Positions 14,781 through 14,882 of a stretch of DNA of 14,882 nucleotides are shown piece by piece. Origin of the DNA: Treponema sp. (GTDB taxonomy: Bacteria; Spirochaetota; Spirochaetia; Treponematales; Breznakiellaceae); assembly GCA_031266095.1 (NCBI GenBank), contig JAISBR010000135.1, positions 1-14,882 on the forward strand. Direction: 5' to 3'. Within the stretch, counting starts at the first letter, position 1, and each line of letters begins with the position of its first letter. The notes beneath the pieces are model-generated. The model had not been told where the DNA came from and did not search any database. It saw nothing but the letters and a program-made list of their open reading frames with translations. The position numbers were made by a program, and so were the translations under genes.

Positions 14781-14815
14781 TTGCGCGAACCTGTCGCCCT
14801 AATTACCAGTATCCT
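14778..14815 (+). CDS. Possible 5' end of a truncated gene
   Basis: The ATG behind the leaderless-type promoter opens a frame reading MLREPVALITSIL, then enters a C20 homopolymer and GC-only sequence, with a stop only at 14874-14876. The first 13 residues look like ordinary protein; everything after is unreliable. I do not recognise the family from so few residues. It depends on the promoter call and may not be a gene. Confidence 0.3.
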
Positions 14816-14882
14816 CCCCCCCCCCCCCCCCCCCCGCCCCCGGCCGGGGGGGGGGTGGCGGCGGGGTGGGGGGTAGCGGCGG
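14816..14882. repeat. C20/G10 low-complexity contig end
   Basis: A run of 20 C (14816-14835), then GC-only sequence with a run of 10 G (14846-14855) and further G-rich blocks to the end. Nothing similar occurs elsewhere in the window. An assembly or sequencing artefact is more likely than real DNA, although a true poly-C tract cannot be excluded. Confidence 0.75.

Overview
The window reads as chromosomal DNA from a spirochaete of the Treponema group, plausibly an uncultured or gut-associated relative. The GroEL protein follows treponemal GroEL from its N-terminus ([18 protein letters not shown]) to its Gly-Met tail, and the mix of conserved genes fits that group. Coding DNA is GC-rich and tightly packed, with many 1-32 bp gene overlaps, while intergenic DNA is AT-rich. 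The last ~70 bases collapse into C and G homopolymers, so position 14882 is probably a contig end. Species assignment is inference.

Left part (1-5582, mostly +). At the edge, on the minus strand, lies the broken 5' end of what looks like an ISAs1-family transposase. Then comes a rightward operon-like run: ribonuclease Z (rnz); an ABC ATPase, an ABC-2 permease and a GldG-like auxiliary protein resembling the GldA-GldF-GldG exporter; and a DUF4340 membrane-anchored protein that usually accompanies GldG. The four transport genes overlap or are closely spaced and probably form one envelope complex.

Middle (5551-9586). A minus-strand gene encodes a two-helix membrane protein with a degenerate GGDEF-like domain; its 3' end overlaps DUF4340 tail-to-tail by 32 bp. 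It is divergent from an AmmeMemoRadiSam system protein B (MEMO1 family) gene, and their promoters nearly coincide. groEL follows alone, without groES, preceded by a perfect 8-bp stem-loop near its predicted transcription start and followed by a clear intrinsic terminator.

Right part (9714-14460, all +). Glycerate kinase, a small coiled-coil protein with a PspA-like segment, a cytoplasmic glycerophosphodiester phosphodiesterase, the lipid II flippase MurJ (TTG start, strong Shine-Dalgarno) and an Ogt-type DNA-alkyl-cysteine methyltransferase follow one another. The first four are joined by 1-4 bp gaps or overlaps; ogt follows after 56 bp with its own strong ribosome-binding site.

Right end (14461-14882). 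A roughly 280-base hairpin-rich noncoding stretch precedes a good promoter (TTGCGT-N17-TATACT), whose predicted +1 is the A of an ATG. The ORF opened there runs into a C20 tract.

No complete, clearly new system is visible. The most interesting observations are three starts without Shine-Dalgarno sites placed exactly where a -10 box would start a leaderless transcript, the Gld-like exporter in a spirochaete context, the degenerate GGDEF membrane protein, and the structured 3' noncoding region with mutually exclusive hairpins.
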